From assembly GCA_020027635.1 (NCBI GenBank), contig JAHKKL010000065.1:1-9635 (forward strand): a DNA stretch of 9,635 nucleotides, read 5' to 3'. The number at the start of each line of letters is the position of its first letter. Positions within the stretch are counted from its first letter, which is position 1. Below the pieces are notes generated by a model that was not told where the DNA came from, ran no database searches, and saw only the letters and a program-made list of their open reading frames with translations. Positions 1-6,241 of this stretch are shown one piece after another. The translations under genes and the position numbers were made by a program. The DNA is from Gammaproteobacteria bacterium (GTDB lineage Bacteria > Pseudomonadota > Gammaproteobacteria > UBA9214).

Positions 1-89
1 TGCTCGCGATGATACATCGCCTCGCTGAACTCATGCATGGCGCTTTCCACGATTTCGGCCAGTTCTCTCGACTTGTTATCGTTGGTCAT
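1..89 (-). CDS. Unidentified protein, N-terminal 29 codons only
   Basis: This is the start of a gene that runs off the left edge of the window. The ATG is read on the minus strand from base 89. It is preceded by a near-perfect Shine-Dalgarno, GGAGGT (minus strand, 95-100), five bases away, which makes the start convincing. The visible peptide begins MTNDNKSRELAEIVESAMHE and is hydrophilic and probably helical, with no signal peptide or membrane segment. I do not recognise a family from 29 residues. It lies downstream of the RND exporter on the same strand, 146 bases away, so it could be read through from that operon or have its own promoter. A CATAAT -10-like hexamer lies at 127-132 on the minus strand, but I see no matching -35. 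Confidence 0.7.
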   Translation of the reverse strand, partial: MTNDNKSRELAEIVESAMHEFSEAMYHRE

Positions 90-94
90 GCGTT

Positions 95-100
95 ACCTCC
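95..100 (-). promoter_or_regulatory. Strong ribosome binding site of the left-edge gene
   Basis: GGAGGT on the minus strand, five bases upstream of the ATG at 87-89. It is the best Shine-Dalgarno match in the window and is the main evidence that the truncated left-edge frame is a real gene. Confidence 0.7.
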
Positions 101-192
101 AAACAGCTCTCTTCGCTGCATCTCTTATTATGGGGCCGGGCTGAAGCTGCGGCTGCGGCGCGCGCGGAAACCGCGTGCCGTCAATTCTAGCC

Positions 193-229
193 TGATCTGG
201 GTCTCATCGATAACCGGGAACCCTGATCA
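193..229. repeat. Imperfect 10-bp inverted repeat after the RND gene
   Basis: The arms TGATCTGGGT (193-202) and ACCCTGATCA (220-229) pair at nine of ten positions around a 17-base spacer. The repeat begins six bases beyond the stop codon of the exporter's second frame. No T-tract follows on either strand, so it does not fit a classic intrinsic terminator. It may be a transcript-end stabilising hairpin, an operator, or chance. Confidence 0.35.
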
Positions 230-235
230 CATTCA

Positions 236-646
236 TCAGGTCATCAGCCTTTGGGTGGTCGTGAACAGGCGGGTGGCCAGGATCCTGTTCAGATTCCTGA
301 ACACCTTGGTGGCGATGTAGGGATAGCGCCGGCCGAGCCGGTCGAGATTGTCCTGGCTTAGACACAGCAGCCGGCTGTCTTCCAGAGTTTCCACATCGGC
401 GGTGCGCTTTTCGAAGAACAGTCCGGCCTCGCCGACCACGTCCCCGCGCACGTGGGTGGCGACCTCGATGCGGCCTTTTTCTCCGGTAATCGAGCTGCGC
501 AGCCGGCCGTCGATCACCACGTACATTTCCTCGCCCTTTTCCCCGGCGGTGATGATGCGGGTACCGGCCGGAACGGTGGTGACCCGCGACATGAGGGCGA
601 CGATGCGCGCCTGTGATTTGCGCAGGCCGTTCAGCAGGGGGATGGA
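236..646 (-). other. Region encoding the cyclic-nucleotide-binding-like domain of the exporter
   Basis: The last 136 codons (residues 409-544 of the second-half frame) follow the final TM segment and would lie in the cytoplasm. Features visible: a beta-rich start with VPAGTRIITAGEKGEEMYVV, a typical cNMP-barrel pattern of G-x-x-G-E-x-(hydrophobic) turns; the cassette VRGDVVGEAGLFFEKRTADV; then a C-terminal helix. The Glu-to-Arg spacing in the cassette is 8, against 10 in E. coli Crp. No helix-turn-helix follows, so it is a sensor rather than a transcription factor. Whether it binds cAMP, cGMP, c-di-GMP or nothing cannot be read from the sequence. Confidence 0.75.
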
Positions 647-1870
647 GTCCTGCGGGTTCTCTCCGAGGTCGAGGGTCAGCACGTCCCACAGGGTGGTGAT
701 GCGGACACTGGAACAGAGCGCGGGGGTGAGCAGGAATTCGCACAGCCAGCCGACCGCGAGCGCCCATGAGGCCATGAGGCCGACCTGCACCTGCATGCTG
801 AGTTCGCTGGTCGTCAGGACCAGAAAGCCGAGGCAGAGGCCTGCCGCGGTATAGGTCATGGGCCGGCCGACCGCCTTGAGGGTGGCAATGGTGGCCTTCC
901 TGTCATCCGCCAGGCGCCTGACTTCGTGGTTGATGTGCGCGAAATAGTGAATGGTGTCGTCGAGGGCGATACCCAGCACCATCGGGGCGATCAGGCTGGT
1001 GCTGGGGTTGAGGCTGACGCCGAAGAATCCCAGCGAGCCGAAGAAGATCACTATCGGTATGAGGTTAGGGATCAGCGCAATGAACCCGATACGGTGGGAC
1101 ATGAACATCAGTGACATGATGGCATAGACGATCAGCAGCGCGAGTCCAAAACTCGTTGCCTGGCCGAGGATAATCTGCGTCAGGGCTTCCGTGATCAGCA
1201 CCGGATTGCCGGTGACTGTCGCCTTGAGGTGAGAGGGCAATTCGGCGAGCCTTGCATTGATGCGGTCAATCAGTTTGGCCATGTCGTCCGAGCTGATGAC
1301 CCTGGCGCGCACGATGACATTCGCAGTCTGGAAACGGGTATCGACGATCCTGTTCAGTTCGTTGCTGGAACTGAGGAACAGCAACTGGGTTATCAGCCGG
1401 CGGTTGTCCGGTATGGCATAAAAAGTGGGGTCGTCGTCGTGCAGGGCCTTGTTGACCAGCATGAGGTAGTCGGCAATGGAGATCGAACCGCCGATATCCG
1501 CTTGCTTGCCCAGCCAGGATTGCAGTTCCCTGATGATTTCCAGGGTGGCCGGTTCCTTGAAGGCATCGGGGTGGCCGCCATCGATGACGATATACAGCGG
1601 GTTTGCACCCCCGAGTTTCTCATTGACCAGTTCAAAGGACCTGCGCACCTCCGAGTCCCTGGGAAAACTCGACATGATATCCGCACTGACGTGGATCCTG
1701 GGTATACCAGCCAGGCCCAGCAGGAAGGCGATACCGAAGCAGACAAAGATGCTTCTTCTCTGTTTCAGGTCGAAGTGCGCGATGCGGTCGATGAAACGAT
1801 CGAATAACGATGCCCGCGTTTCTCTTGTTCGTGTGGCGGCGGGGTCGCGCCTGTCCAGAAATTTGAGCAT
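236..1870 (-). CDS. RND/MMPL-type exporter, C-terminal half, with cyclic-nucleotide-binding-like tail (frame-disrupted gene)
   Basis: This is the second half of an RND-superfamily exporter in the inner membrane. From its ATG it shows a TM segment (about 39-58), a periplasmic loop (about 60-235), then TM segments near 241-257, 262-285, 292-310 (with the conserved acidic pair D304-D305), 337-355 and 364-385. This is a complete six-TM RND unit. Residues about 412-530 resemble a Crp-like cyclic-nucleotide-binding domain. They carry a phosphate-binding-cassette motif, GEAGLFFEKRTA, with the expected Glu (481) and Arg (489). The first half of the protein lies in another frame (1765-2865) and overlaps this one by 106 bases. 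The ATG at 1868-1870 may not be a natural start: an AGGA lies 11 bases upstream, which is too far for a good ribosome binding site. Export substrate is unknown; the neighbouring LolA-like gene suggests a lipid or lipoprotein. Family assignment is strong and ligand binding is inferred. Confidence 0.85.
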   Translation of the reverse strand: MLKFLDRRDPAATRTRETRASLFDRFIDRIAHFDLKQRRSIFVCFGIAFLLGLAGIPRIHVSADIMSSFPRDSEVRRSFELVNEKLGGANPLYIVIDGGHPDAFKEPATLEIIRELQSWLGKQADIGGSISIADYLMLVNKALHDDDPTFYAIPDNRRLITQLLFLSSSNELNRIVDTRFQTANVIVRARVISSDDMAKLIDRINARLAELPSHLKATVTGNPVLITEALTQIILGQATSFGLALLIVYAIMSLMFMSHRIGFIALIPNLIPIVIFFGSLGFFGVSLNPSTSLIAPMVLGIALDDTIHYFAHINHEVRRLADDRKATIATLKAVGRPMTYTAAGLCLGFLVLTTSELSMQVQVGLMASWALAVGWLCEFLLTPALCSSVRITTLWDVLTLDLGENPQDSIPLLNGLRKSQARIVALMSRVTTVPAGTRIITAGEKGEEMYVVIDGRLRSSITGEKGRIEVATHVRGDVVGEAGLFFEKRTADVETLEDSRLLCLSQDNLDRLGRRYPYIATKVFRNLNRILATRLFTTTQRLMT

Positions 1871-2865
1871 ATGGTCGTCAATCCTGCCAGCAGGACAGGC
1901 AGCAGGCTGCGCTTCAGCGTGTCCCTGACCAGTACGGTTTTGTCAGGCGTCTCCAGCCGGTGCTGCTGGTAATCGGACACCACGTACACCGAATAGGAGA
2001 GACCGAGTATCATCAGGAGCGGGGGCACCAGCACGGAGATCATGCTGAGCGAATACCCGAGCGCGGTGATGATTCCCAGTGAGAGCACCACGCCGACACC
2101 GACGGTTAGCAGCGGGACGACGACGCCCAGCACCGAGCGATAGCAGGCAATCAGCACCAGGGCCAGAACGAGGGTGATGAGCGGCGGCATCCACAGGAGA
2201 TCGTGGATCAGGATCTTGATGACCGAGACCTTGAAGTGCGGTGTGCCGGTGAACCAGACTTCGTTGGCGCCTTTCTCCTCGTTGACGATGGCGACGATAC
2301 GGTCGTGGATGCCGCGACGGATGAATTCACGATCGTCGATATCCTGGAAATAAACGATCAGTGCGGTGGCGTCGCCGGCTTTCGAAACCAGGCTGCCGCT
2401 GTAGATGGGATTGTCGAGTACCCGCTGCCGGATTGCCTTGATGGCCTCGGGACCCTCCCGCAGGTTGTCGATGAAGGGCGCGATGTCCAGCCCGCCGTCG
2501 ACGTTGCGTATGTCCATCGCGTTGGCCAGTGATACCACGTGGTCGACGGCCTCGACGGCGCTGATGCGCGCGGTCATCCTGTCAATCCGCTCAAGGGTGT
2601 CGCGTGTGAAAACATCCGGGGATGTCAGCGTGATGACCAGGATCTCGTCGCTGCCGAAGGTGCGCCGCGCCTGGTCATAGAACTGCTTGGCGGCATTGTG
2701 CTCGGACAGCAGCCGGTTGGCGGATGGATCGATCTCCAGGCGGAAATGCCCCGTGTGCAGGTCGACCATCCGGGTGACGGCCAGCACAGTGAGGGCCGCA
2801 GAGAGCAGCAGGACGATGCCGGTGGACCTCGAGACGAGGTCGGAGAATTTCTCGAGTATTCCCAT
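1765..2865 (-). CDS. RND/MMPL-type exporter, N-terminal half, truncated by a frame break
   Basis: This is the first half of the same RND-superfamily exporter. It shows TM1 (about 15-33), a periplasmic loop (about 34-222), TM2 (224-242), TM3 (245-267), TM4 (274-297, with GLSYSVYVVSDY where the family has its conserved acidic TM4 motif), and the beginning of TM5 (320-332, ending LLAGLTTI). After residue 332 the frame leaves the family pattern. It reads about 34 unrelated residues (from CSNFWTGATPPP) to a stop at 1765. In the second half, the equivalent point is followed by about 40 more residues of TM before its PAL motif, so TM5-TM6 appear to be lost here. The start ATG lies three bases after the stop of the LolA-like gene, indicating translational coupling. 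The gene is probably a pseudogene or an assembly or deletion artefact; frameshift expression is a less likely alternative. Confidence 0.85.
   Translation of the reverse strand: MGILEKFSDLVSRSTGIVLLLSAALTVLAVTRMVDLHTGHFRLEIDPSANRLLSEHNAAKQFYDQARRTFGSDEILVITLTSPDVFTRDTLERIDRMTARISAVEAVDHVVSLANAMDIRNVDGGLDIAPFIDNLREGPEAIKAIRQRVLDNPIYSGSLVSKAGDATALIVYFQDIDDREFIRRGIHDRIVAIVNEEKGANEVWFTGTPHFKVSVIKILIHDLLWMPPLITLVLALVLIACYRSVLGVVVPLLTVGVGVVLSLGIITALGYSLSMISVLVPPLLMILGLSYSVYVVSDYQQHRLETPDKTVLVRDTLKRSLLPVLLAGLTTICSNFWTGATPPPHEQEKRGHRYSIVSSTASRTST
1858..1864 (-). promoter_or_regulatory. Candidate -1 frameshift heptamer (A AAT TTC) at the exporter frame break
   Basis: On the minus strand the first-half frame reads TCA AAT TTC TGG at codons 334-337. 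The bases A AAT TTC fit the X_XXY_YYZ pattern in the correct phase. A -1 slip here would enter the second-half frame at its fifth codon (CTG), giving one product of about 876 residues. Six bases downstream a short GGCG/CGCC stem is possible. No strong pseudoknot is visible. The heptamer arises simply because the second frame has AAA TTT C, so coincidence is quite possible, and fusion would not restore the missing TM5-TM6. Confidence 0.25.
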
Positions 2866-2868
2866 CGC

Positions 2869-3654
2869 CTAGGGGACTATTGCCGGGATTTCCGCCTGCT
2901 TCATTTTTTCAGCATCGAAGAGGTCATCACTCAACTCGGTTCCGACGCTGACATTGCGGATTATCAGCCGGGTCTCAGTCTTTTGCTTCAGGTCTTTCAC
3001 TACCAGTTCGCTCGGGTAGGAGATGCCACCCTGGTGCCGGATGGCCGCCGGATCGATGCTCAGCTGTTTGCGCAATTCGTGTCCGATTTCATAGAGCTCG
3101 GTCTTGAGCGGAATGCAGCTCTCCTTGTCGATATAAGTGGCCACTTTGACGTAGCCCGAGCTTTCAGGCGGATAGCTCATCAGGACGTACACGGCTCTCC
3201 CGGCCAGCGTGTCATCGGGGAATTGTTCGGCGTGCAGATCAGAGAGTATCCCCTGGATGCGTTCGAAATCCTCGTAGGAAAAGTCCGTACCCATGATGGA
3301 ATTGGCGATATTCCTCGAGGTGACGCGGCGGACCTTGAACAGGCTGGGCATGTAGATATACATATCGCTCTGTGGCTGTTTTTCCACTACCAGGAACCTG
3401 GCGCCCCGGATATCGGCGGGTTCCCGGAAATACATCATCACACGCGCCTGGTCCTGCGCGTAGCGCTTCCAGTAAACATCGGCCTCGAGCACCTGCTCGT
3501 AGCCGCTGCGGTCGCGCGCGCGCAGCTCGATCGACTGTGCCGAGGTGGTTTCCGGCAGGTTCCGGTGGAGGCAGGATTTGATCACCTCGGGTATTTCCGC
3601 GGCGCTGGTCGTCAGGGAACAGACCGTCAGCAGGGCAGGCAGGAGGATTTTCAT
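2869..3654 (-). CDS. LolA-like outer membrane lipoprotein-sorting protein
   Basis: A 261-residue exported protein of the LolA-like type (the group annotated as outer membrane lipoprotein-sorting protein, PF17131 by motif). The N-terminus is a signal peptide (MKILLPALLTVCSLTTSAAE, with likely cleavage after SAA at about 19), so it acts in the periplasm. The hallmark motifs are visible: MPSLFKVRR at 102-110 and MGTDFSYEDF at 121-130. Together these are typical of the subfamily that is encoded next to RND exporters. The fold is expected to be a half-barrel that holds a lipid or acyl chain. Its stop is three bases from the exporter start, so the two form an operon. A TTGACA-type promoter lies about 40-65 bases upstream. 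The ribosome binding site is weak. Cargo is not deducible; lipoprotein or lipid transfer in partnership with the RND pump is inference from family and context. Confidence 0.88.
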   Translation of the reverse strand: MKILLPALLTVCSLTTSAAEIPEVIKSCLHRNLPETTSAQSIELRARDRSGYEQVLEADVYWKRYAQDQARVMMYFREPADIRGARFLVVEKQPQSDMYIYMPSLFKVRRVTSRNIANSIMGTDFSYEDFERIQGILSDLHAEQFPDDTLAGRAVYVLMSYPPESSGYVKVATYIDKESCIPLKTELYEIGHELRKQLSIDPAAIRHQGGISYPSELVVKDLKQKTETRLIIRNVSVGTELSDDLFDAEKMKQAEIPAIVP

Positions 3655-3692
3655 GTGGATATCGATGAGTAATTTTGTCCAGTCAAGTCAAA

Positions 3693-3720
3693 ATGTTAAC
3701 AAGTACCGGGGGCTTGTCAA
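3693..3720 (-). promoter_or_regulatory. Sigma-70-type promoter of the LolA-like/RND operon
   Basis: On the minus strand a perfect -35 TTGACA (3715-3720) is followed by a 16-base spacer and a -10 TAACAT (3693-3698, four of six consensus bases). Transcription would start near 3686, giving a leader of about 32 bases before the LolA-like ATG at 3654. This is the clearest -35 in the window. The overlapping GTTAAC palindrome and nearby TTGACTTGACTGG could hold an operator, but nothing specific is recognisable. Confidence 0.55.
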
Positions 3721-3892
3721 TGTATTGCTGCAAGAGTTCGCCGGTTCCGCCTGGCCGTGCCGGGCGGTGGTGCGGTTCATGCCGGTAAGGTGCAGTGGCG
3801 TCCGGGTGCGGGCAAGCTTGCGGTGTCGGGGATCGGCGGGTCTCCCCTGTCGTTGCCTGATCGATGGCAGTTGCTGCTGCAGCCCGACCGTT
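3721..3892. other. Non-coding spacer between the Mut7-C gene and the LolA-like/RND promoter
   Basis: Apart from the promoter at its left edge I see no gene here. The plus-strand frames crossing it have no ribosome binding site or recognisable family. It contains a 10-bp palindrome GCAAGCTTGC (3812-3821) but no GC-stem with a T-tract, so no intrinsic terminator for the Mut7-C gene is evident. Confidence 0.5.
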
Positions 3893-4708
3893 TCAGGAGT
3901 GACTGGCAGGGGCGATTTCCCCTCCCGCTGCCGCCGCGAGTGTGTCAATCAACCGGGTCATTTTCCTGAAGTGACTTCCCCGCCAGTAGACCTGTCCGCA
4001 ATCACGGCAAATCCGGAAATACTGGTAATGGCGGCGTGTCCTGGGTTCAAGGCGATCTTTGATCGTGTCCTTTTCGACATCCTCCAGCAGGCCGTTGCAA
4101 CGGCTACAGCGACCGAGCGGCCTGATGTCTCCTGACAGGTCAAACCGCCGCAGGACTTCGACCGTCTGCCGCAACGGCTGCGTCTCGCGGATGAAATAAC
4201 CGCGGCTGATGATCTTGCGCTGCAGCAGGATCCGGTCGCGGGTGAGCAGGGTGCGCTGTTGTCCGCTGGAAATCCGCGCCAGCTCGTCGTCATGGAAATC
4301 GTTCTGATAGAGGCAGTCGAATCCCAGCAGGCGCAGATAACGCGCCAGTCGGCCAAGGTGTGCGTCGAGTACGAAGCGGGGCAGGCGCAAAGGCTGCGGA
4401 CGCAGTTTCAGCACCGGGCGGATATCCAGGCTTTCGAACATCGGGTAAACGCTGATGTCATCCCCGTCGTCCACGATGTAGGTAAAATCGACGCTTTCGC
4501 CATTGACCAGTATCACTTCGATTTCCGTGTGAGGTATGCCGAGCGCCTCGATCATGTCCTTGATGGACGCGCGACGGGCGAAGACATGGGGGAAGCGCCG
4601 TTTCCTCAGGGGCGCGGGAAGAAAATCGTTCAGCTCTTCATAGAAGCGGAACCAGGCAAGCGAGCGTTGGGGGTGAAGTCCCCGGACTTCGGCATCAATG
4701 TCTGGCAT
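3893..4708 (-). CDS. Ubiquitin-like / Mut7-C PIN-like RNase domain protein with zinc ribbon
   Basis: A 271-residue cytoplasmic protein with two domains. Residues about 18-100 match the Ub-Mut7C beta-grasp (ThiS/MoaD-like) domain, including WFRFYEELNDFLP and the ILVNGESV turn. Residues about 111-255 match the Mut7-C domain: FVLDAHLGRLARYLRLLGFD (Asp115 and Asp131) and LLTRDR (Asp158) supply PIN-like acidic residues. Two cysteine pairs (C201/C204 and C234/C237, in CSRC and CRDC) form a zinc ribbon, followed by YWRGSH. The Mut7-C family is predicted to be an RNase; the specific RNA target in bacteria is not established. I prefer ATG 4706-4708, with a GGGGAAG just upstream. An in-frame TTG at 4741 would add 11 residues. 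The gene is single and divergent from mlaC. Confidence 0.9.
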   Translation of the reverse strand: MPDIDAEVRGLHPQRSLAWFRFYEELNDFLPAPLRKRRFPHVFARRASIKDMIEALGIPHTEIEVILVNGESVDFTYIVDDGDDISVYPMFESLDIRPVLKLRPQPLRLPRFVLDAHLGRLARYLRLLGFDCLYQNDFHDDELARISSGQQRTLLTRDRILLQRKIISRGYFIRETQPLRQTVEVLRRFDLSGDIRPLGRCSRCNGLLEDVEKDTIKDRLEPRTRRHYQYFRICRDCGQVYWRGSHFRKMTRLIDTLAAAAGGEIAPASHS

Positions 4709-5031
4709 GTGGGGCTTCCCCGAACGTGTCTTGCGCAGCAAGAATCACATATATACAACTGTTTACCAAGACAATTAGATTATCCAATTGGCGGACGGGG
4801 TTCCTGTTTACGGCACGGAAGCCGGTCGAGCGGTCCGGACTGACGGCAGGCGTAAAACGCAGGTCCGCATGCCTCTCGTGGAATGGAAGTGCCTGTATAA
4901 TTGATCATTCCCGACTACCATTCATTGATGAATTATTTAAGAATACACTGCAAGTGCCGAACGGCATGGGACACAATCGCCTGCCTGTATTGTCATGACT
5001 CCCGGCATACATCCATCGGAAATCATCATTA
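4709..5031. other. 323-base divergent intergenic region with promoter-like elements
   Basis: No gene is supported here. On the Mut7-C side (4742-4800) the DNA is AT-rich, with a TATATA core at about 4750-4757 that could serve as a minus-strand -10; no convincing -35 is present. On the mlaC side there is a perfect TATAAT (4896-4901) without a good -35. A 14-base palindrome ATTCATTGATGAAT lies at 4920-4933, and TACACT at 4944-4949 could be a -10 for mlaC with a poor -35. The middle (4800-4880) is GC-rich with nothing recognisable. Confidence 0.4.
4920..4933. repeat. 14-base palindrome upstream of mlaC
   Basis: ATTCAT and ATGAAT are perfect inverted arms separated by TG, about 100 bases before the mlaC start and beside promoter-like sequences. 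The size and place are compatible with a dimeric regulator site. No known consensus is recognised. Confidence 0.3.
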
Positions 5032-5712
5032 ATGAATTTTAAAACAATAAGTTGCCACATGTATCGCAAGTCATGGATTATCTTGTTGCTGATCGTTGGC
5101 CTCGCCCCGTGCGCCCCGGTCCTGGCGGAAAAGGGTCCCGTGGACGTGCTGCAGGGGATGTCCGACCATGTGATCCAGATCATCAAGCAGGATCCTTCCG
5201 TACTGGACGACAAGGCGCGCCTGCGCTCCATCGCCGATCAGGTCGTGATTCCGAATATCGATTTCATCGCCTTGTCCCAGTCGGTGCTGGGTGTCACCTG
5301 GCGCAAGGCGACACCCCGGCAGCGCGAGGTCTTCGAGCGGGAGTTCAGGGCGCTGCTGATGAACACTTATCTGGCATCCATCTCCCGGGCCGACTACCAT
5401 GGCCAGTCCATCAAGTACCTGCCCATGCGCAATCCGCCGACTGGCGACAGGGCGGAGGTCGATGCGGAAATCGAACAGCCGAATGGACCGCTGATTCATG
5501 TGCAGTTTCGCCTGTACCGCAGGGACGGCGCCGACTGGAAGGTTTATGATGTGGTCGCCGAGGGCGTCAGCCTGGTCATCACCCAGCGCTCCAGCTTTTC
5601 CACCATCATTCGTGACAAGGGTCTGGATGGCCTGATCGCCATACTGGAAGATCGCAACAACAAACGAATGGATCAGGCGGCGACGGTACAAGCGCCAGGT
5701 GCCGGTCAATAA
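5032..5712 (+). CDS. mlaC: MlaC-family periplasmic phospholipid-binding protein (stand-alone)
   Basis: A 226-residue member of the MlaC (Ttg2D/Tol_Tol_Ttg2) family, which ferries phospholipids through the periplasm between outer and inner membrane complexes of the Mla pathway. Residues 10-32 form a signal peptide (charged MYRK, hydrophobic WIILLLIVGL, cleavage after VLA). The family body follows at about 36-210: DPSVLDDKARL, VVIPNIDFIALSQSVLG, WRKATPRQREVFEREFRALL, and the C-terminal YDVVAEGVSLV and FSTIIRDKGLDGLI blocks. The tail after 211 is low in complexity. The first ATG (5032) has only a weak GGAAA upstream; the ATG at 5059 gives a more usual signal peptide, so the true start is uncertain. 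The mlaF/E/D/B partners are absent from both flanks here, so the gene is an orphan. It converges on smpB with 46 bases between stops. Confidence 0.9.
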   Translation: MNFKTISCHMYRKSWIILLLIVGLAPCAPVLAEKGPVDVLQGMSDHVIQIIKQDPSVLDDKARLRSIADQVVIPNIDFIALSQSVLGVTWRKATPRQREVFEREFRALLMNTYLASISRADYHGQSIKYLPMRNPPTGDRAEVDAEIEQPNGPLIHVQFRLYRRDGADWKVYDVVAEGVSLVITQRSSFSTIIRDKGLDGLIAILEDRNNKRMDQAATVQAPGAGQ

Positions 5713-5758
5713 GACGCAGGTTTGTTACCGGCCGCGGGCATGCATCCGATGAACCGGG

Positions 5759-6235
5759 CTAGCGATTGCGCAGCAGCCGACCTTTCTCGCGCTCCCAGTC
5801 GCGCGCCTTCTCGGTAGCGCGCTTGTCCTGGCTTTGCTTGCCGCGGGCCAGGGCGACGTCCAGCTTGGCCATCCCGTTTTTCCAGTACATGGCGAGCGGC
5901 ACCAGCGCGTAGCCTTTGCGCTCGACGGCGCCGATCAGCTTGTCCAGTTCGCGGCGGTGCAGGAGCAGCTTGCGGTTGCGGGTCGGATCGGCCTTGATGT
6001 GCGTGGAGGCGCTCGTCAACGGCGTGATGTGCACGCCAAACAGCCACGCCTCGCCGTTCTTGATGAGGATGTAGCTTTCGTTGAGTTGCACCCGGCCGTC
6101 GCGGATGCTCTTCACTTCCCATCCCTGCAGTGCGAGCCCCGCCTCGAAACGGTCTTCTACGAAGAAGTCGTGACGGGCTTTCCTGTTCAGCGCAATGGTG
6201 CCCGATGAGTCCTTGCCGGATTTCTTGCCATTCAT
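5759..6235 (-). CDS. smpB: SsrA-binding protein SmpB
   Basis: SmpB binds tmRNA (SsrA) and delivers it to stalled ribosomes for trans-translation in the cytoplasm. The 158-residue product matches the family length. It shows the conserved blocks TIALNRKARHDFFVEDRFEA, GLALQGWEVKSIRDGRV, GEAWLFGVHITPL, ADPTRNRKLLLHRREL and the basic tail (DKRATEKARDWEREKGRL), which is disordered off the ribosome. I chose ATG 6233-6235 because the product then aligns with known SmpB starts; the open frame extends 27 codons upstream without family similarity. The start has no Shine-Dalgarno, but an extended -10 element sits just upstream, so the mRNA may be leaderless. The ssrA RNA gene itself is not in the window. 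The gene is divergent from the symporter and convergent with mlaC. Confidence 0.97.
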   Translation of the reverse strand: MNGKKSGKDSSGTIALNRKARHDFFVEDRFEAGLALQGWEVKSIRDGRVQLNESYILIKNGEAWLFGVHITPLTSASTHIKADPTRNRKLLLHRRELDKLIGAVERKGYALVPLAMYWKNGMAKLDVALARGKQSQDKRATEKARDWEREKGRLLRNR

Positions 6236-6241
6236 CCGCGC

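Noticed and set aside
169..181. CGCGG/CCGCG mini-hairpin before the left-edge gene as a terminator of the exporter operon
   Set aside because: The stem is only five base pairs and no T-tract follows in either direction.
1229..1807. 192-codon plus-strand frame opposite the exporter
   Set aside because: Antisense shadow of the exporter's periplasmic loop, with no family similarity.
2539..3672. Long 377-codon open frame on the plus strand opposite the LolA-like gene and exporter start
   Set aside because: It is antisense to two genes with clear family motifs, has no recognisable domain and no ribosome binding site. High GC explains its length.
3757..3969. Plus-strand frame in the spacer before the Mut7-C stop, with a peptide that looks somewhat protein-like (VQWRPGAGKL)
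   Set aside because: It starts from a GTG without a ribosome binding site, overlaps the end of the Mut7-C gene, and I cannot tie it to a family. A decayed secretion-gene relic was considered but is not supportable.
5713..5758. Bidirectional terminator between the convergent mlaC and smpB
   Set aside because: The 46 bases are GC-rich with only short partial inverted repeats and no T-run.
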